A stretch of DNA of 64,000 nucleotides from positions 9,091,577 to 9,155,576 of the forward strand of contig NC_134417.1 of assembly GCF_030867145.1 (NCBI RefSeq), written 5' to 3'. This DNA is from Opisthocomus hoazin. Taxonomy: Eukaryota; Chordata; Aves; Opisthocomiformes; Opisthocomidae. The stretch's first letter is position 1, and the number at the start of each line of letters is the position of its first letter. This document shows positions 61,501-64,000 of this stretch, one piece after another. The position numbers and the translations under genes are program-made. The notes beneath the pieces are model-generated. The model did not search any database, was not told where the DNA came from, and saw only the letters and a list, made by a program, of their open reading frames with translations.

Positions 61501-62348
61501 CTAGGGTAAACAAAGCAACTTGGTTAACGTGGGGGCCACGGCCAGAGGAAAGCATTCCTGTGCCTGACACAGGAAATCCGTGAGATCTTCACGATGGCAT
61601 CTGCAACCCTGGCGAGATGTGTGGATTCGGTGTCAGCGAGGTCTGGGGGAGGCTGAGCATGGGAGCAGAGATCCCACCCCTCCCCGTGGGACCTCTCCCT
61701 TCGGCACCCCCTTTGTACCCTGTCCCATCCACCCTCCCTCACCTTGTGGGCACAGCAGCTTTGCTTCCTATTCTGCTACTTTCCTGGGGAACAGGAGGAG
61801 CATCACCACTGTGCAGCGGCAAGAAGAGGGCCCCAGCCCCTCCTCAAGCAAGATCTGACACCTCGGTGAAGGGAATAAGGACTTACACCCAACACGGCTA
61901 AGGGGATCAAGGATGCAGCGTGGCGCATGACTAGAAATATGAATACCTAGATAGTAACCATCATCAATAACAATTCTGGTATTGCACTATTTCAGGTCAC
62001 CAACAAAGGAGTATGTTCCTAGAAGAGGATGTAAGGAGCAGAAGAAACCAACTACTTTGGAAAGGAAGCTTGACTGGTTTTACTTAAGAAATCACCAGGT
62101 TATGAAACGCAGATGACTGCAGTGACAAAGGACAGACCTCAGTGACTGAGGATATTACATTAAATAAAGCGTGATATGTACACTCTTCTAAAATCCCAAT
62201 TTTAAAGCTAGACATAATTTTACATGGTTTGACCCATGATTTTTTCATGCTTAGGATTAGCAGTATTACTGAAACACAAAGTGCTAGCTTTTAAATGCCA
62301 GTGGACCTTTGGGAGAAAGTATCAATTCACATTTATATAAATACTTTT

Positions 62349-62430
62349 ATTAGTATTTTAAATAATATATATAATACTAATAATACTATTATTAGTATAT
62401 TAAATACTATTATAAATACTATTATTAGCA
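62349..62430. repeat. AT-rich nested inverted repeats
   Basis: Within an almost pure A+T stretch, 62,374-62,398 is a perfect 12-bp inverted repeat around one C (arms ATACTAATAATA and TATTATTAGTAT). The left arm region also pairs with ATTAGTATT at 62,349-62,357. The TATTATTAG/ATACTA words recur to about 62,430. It could form a cruciform or be the remnant of a small AT-rich element. Confidence 0.75.
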
Positions 62431-62850
62431 GATTAAAATAACCGACCATGCTAAGTCTTTAAGCAGTACAGTAAGTCATCTACCCACAGCATGGAAATGG
62501 CTTCAAGAATGCAGGAAATCTGAGGATGACATCCATCTCAATGGGATGTCCTCTGCTAAATGGAAAAAAAAAAAACAAAACACCCACCTAGAGGGGACAG
62601 AGATGCTTTCAATGGCCAAAGACACTGTGAACATCCCTGTTCTTGACGGGCATCCCCATCGCTTTCCTCACCAGCACCAACGCTTGGAGGCCAGGGACTT
62701 GAAGGAAGGATGCCCAGCTTAGTCACAGCCATGTGCATGATGCCAGGCACGCTCCCACTTGCCTGTGCGAGAGACAAGGCTTCTCCGGGTCCTCAGAGGA
62801 CCAGGCAGAAGCATAGGAGCCTCATTTTCCTCACTTGCTCCCAACCCTTA

Positions 62851-63867
62851 GGGAAGCTGAGGAAGTGTGGGCTGGATGAGTGGTCGGTGAAGTGGATAGA
62901 GAACTGGCTGAATGGCAGAACTCAGAGGGTTGTCATCAGCGGCACTGAGTCTAGTTGGAGGCTGGTAACAAGTGGTGTCCCCCAGGGGTCAGTACTGGGG
63001 CCAGTCTTGTTTAACTTCTTCATCAACGACCTGGATGAAGAGTTAGAATGTACCCTCAGCAAGTTTGCTGATGACACCAAACTGGGAGCTGTGGTAGATA
63101 CACCAGAAGGCTGTGCTGCCATTCAGCGTGACCTGGATAGGCTGGAAAGCTGGGCAGAGAGGAACCTGATGAGGTTCAACAAAGGCAAATGCAGGGTCCT
63201 GCACCTGGGGAGGAACAACCTCATGCACCAGTACAGGCTTGGGGTGGACCTGCTGGAGAGCAGCTCTGCGGAGAGGGACCTGGGCATCCTGGTGGACGAC
63301 AGGTTAACCATGAGCCAGCAGTGTGCCCTGGCTGCCAAGAAAGCCAATGGGATCCTGGGGTGCATCAAGAAGAGTGTGGCCAGCAGGACGAGGGAGGTTC
63401 TCCTTCCCCTCTACACTGCCCTAGTGAGGCCTCATCTGGAGTACTGTGTCCAGTTCTGGGCTCCCCAGTTCAAGAAAGATGAAGAGCTACTGGAGAGAGT
63501 CCAGCGGAGGGCTGCAAGGATGGTGAGGGGACTGGAGCATCTCTCGTACGAGGAAAGACTGAGGGAACTGGGCTTGTTCAGCCTGAAGAAGAGAAGGCTG
63601 CGAGGGGACCTTATAAATGCTTACAAATATCTGAAGGGTGGGTGTCAGGAGGATGGGGCCAAGCTCTTTTCAGTGGTGCCCAGTGACAGGACAAGGGGCA
63701 ATGGGCACAAACTGAGGCACAGGAAGTTCCGTCTGAACATGAGGAAGAACTTCTTCCCTCTGAGGGTGACGGAGCACTGGAACAGGCTGCCCAGGGAGGT
63801 TGTGGAGTCTCCTTCTCTGGAGATATTCAAGACCCGCCTGGACAAGGTCCTGTGCAGCTTGCTGTAG
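62851..63867 (+). pseudogene. CR1 ORF2 fragment: reverse transcriptase C-terminal part
   Basis: About 338 codons of CR1 ORF2 are open to a TAG at 63,865-63,867. The RT motif [11 protein letters not shown] and the catalytic FADD box (63,064-63,075) are present, followed by the conserved thumb and C-terminal region typical of CR1. The N-terminal endonuclease and the first part of RT are missing, so the product cannot be active. An open frame continues to an ATG at 62,710, but the first 47 or so codons are flanking host sequence that happens to be in frame. Lack of stops or frameshifts suggests a fairly recent insertion. Confidence 0.9.
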
Positions 63868-63948
63868 GTGACCCTGCTTCGGCAGGAGAGTTGAACTAGA
63901 TGACCCACAGAGGTCCCTTCCAACCCCTACTATTCTGTGATTCTGTGA
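62851..63948 (+). mobile_element. 5'-truncated CR1 LINE retrotransposon
   Basis: CR1 is a non-LTR retrotransposon typical of birds and other sauropsids. This copy holds the C-terminal part of ORF2 (reverse transcriptase onward), the short 3' UTR and two terminal ATTCTGTG-type repeats ending at 63,948 in place of a poly(A) tail. The 3' UTR has a CCTGC-TTCG-GCAGG hairpin at 63,873-63,886. The 5' end is truncated at about 62,851, normal for LINE insertions. It lies antisense inside presumed AP1S3 intron 1. The subfamily cannot be set without a consensus library. Confidence 0.95.
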
Positions 63949-64000
63949 ACCCTTTACAGACTCCCAACAGAAGAGCTGGCAGGTCCCTTGTCACATCCCC

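Larger units (their letters stand above)
61501..64000 (-). other. AP1S3: AP1S3 intron 1 (partial)
   Basis: No exon with an ATG followed by a donor, and no CpG island, is visible upstream of exon 2, so exon 1 and the promoter probably lie beyond the right edge. The segment includes a GC-rich patch at about 61.6-61.85 kb, an AT-rich inverted-repeat zone at 62,340-62,430 and the antisense CR1 insertion. Confidence 0.65.

Noticed and set aside
1-64000. tRNA, snRNA, rRNA genes, endogenous retrovirus, CRISPR arrays
   Set aside because: I looked for tRNA B-box-like words, snRNA signatures, retroviral coding or LTR structure and regularly spaced repeats, and saw none that hold up.

Overview
This window looks like ordinary nuclear DNA from a bird. 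Two things support that. A 3' fragment of a CR1 LINE, the dominant retrotransposon of bird and other sauropsid genomes, sits at the right edge. The two protein genes I recognise are vertebrate neighbours in a compact arrangement. The species cannot be named from sequence alone. There is no operon, phage, CRISPR array or other prokaryotic structure.

Layout, left to right. Positions 1-13,800 are the downstream flank of SCG2, and I find no convincing gene there. SCG2 (secretogranin II) is on the minus strand. It has a short untranslated first exon (about 19,499-19,533), a 3.3 kb intron, and one large second exon (about 13,815-16,172) that holds the whole 627-residue coding region and the 3' UTR. 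Its promoter is readable on the minus strand: GC boxes, a perfect CRE (19,580-19,587), a TATA box (19,559-19,564) and an RE1/NRSE-like element squeezed between TATA and the first exon (19,537-19,556). All of this lies in a CpG-rich island. Just upstream of the promoter is a roughly 235-bp almost pure purine tract. From about 20.3 kb to 55.7 kb the DNA is intergenic. It holds simple repeats, a degraded CR1 piece, a few GC-rich patches and some dyad-symmetric or AP-1/CRE-like sites.

AP1S3 (sigma-1C subunit of the AP-1 clathrin adaptor) occupies 57,911-61,500 on the minus strand. Coding exons 2-5 all have GT-AG borders and, with an initiator Met from an off-window exon 1, add up to 154 residues. 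The CR1 fragment (about 62,851-63,948, plus strand) lies in the presumed intron 1, antisense to the gene.

The two genes share a theme but not necessarily regulation. SCG2 encodes a granin that helps build dense-core secretory granules and is cut into peptides (secretoneurin, EM66, manserin). AP-1 sorts cargo at the trans-Golgi network and on maturing granules. Their adjacency is known vertebrate synteny, so I do not claim a functional cluster. I found no undescribed system. The most interesting observations are the promoter architecture of SCG2, including the RE1-like site with an unusual spacer, and a changed dibasic cleavage site after secretoneurin.
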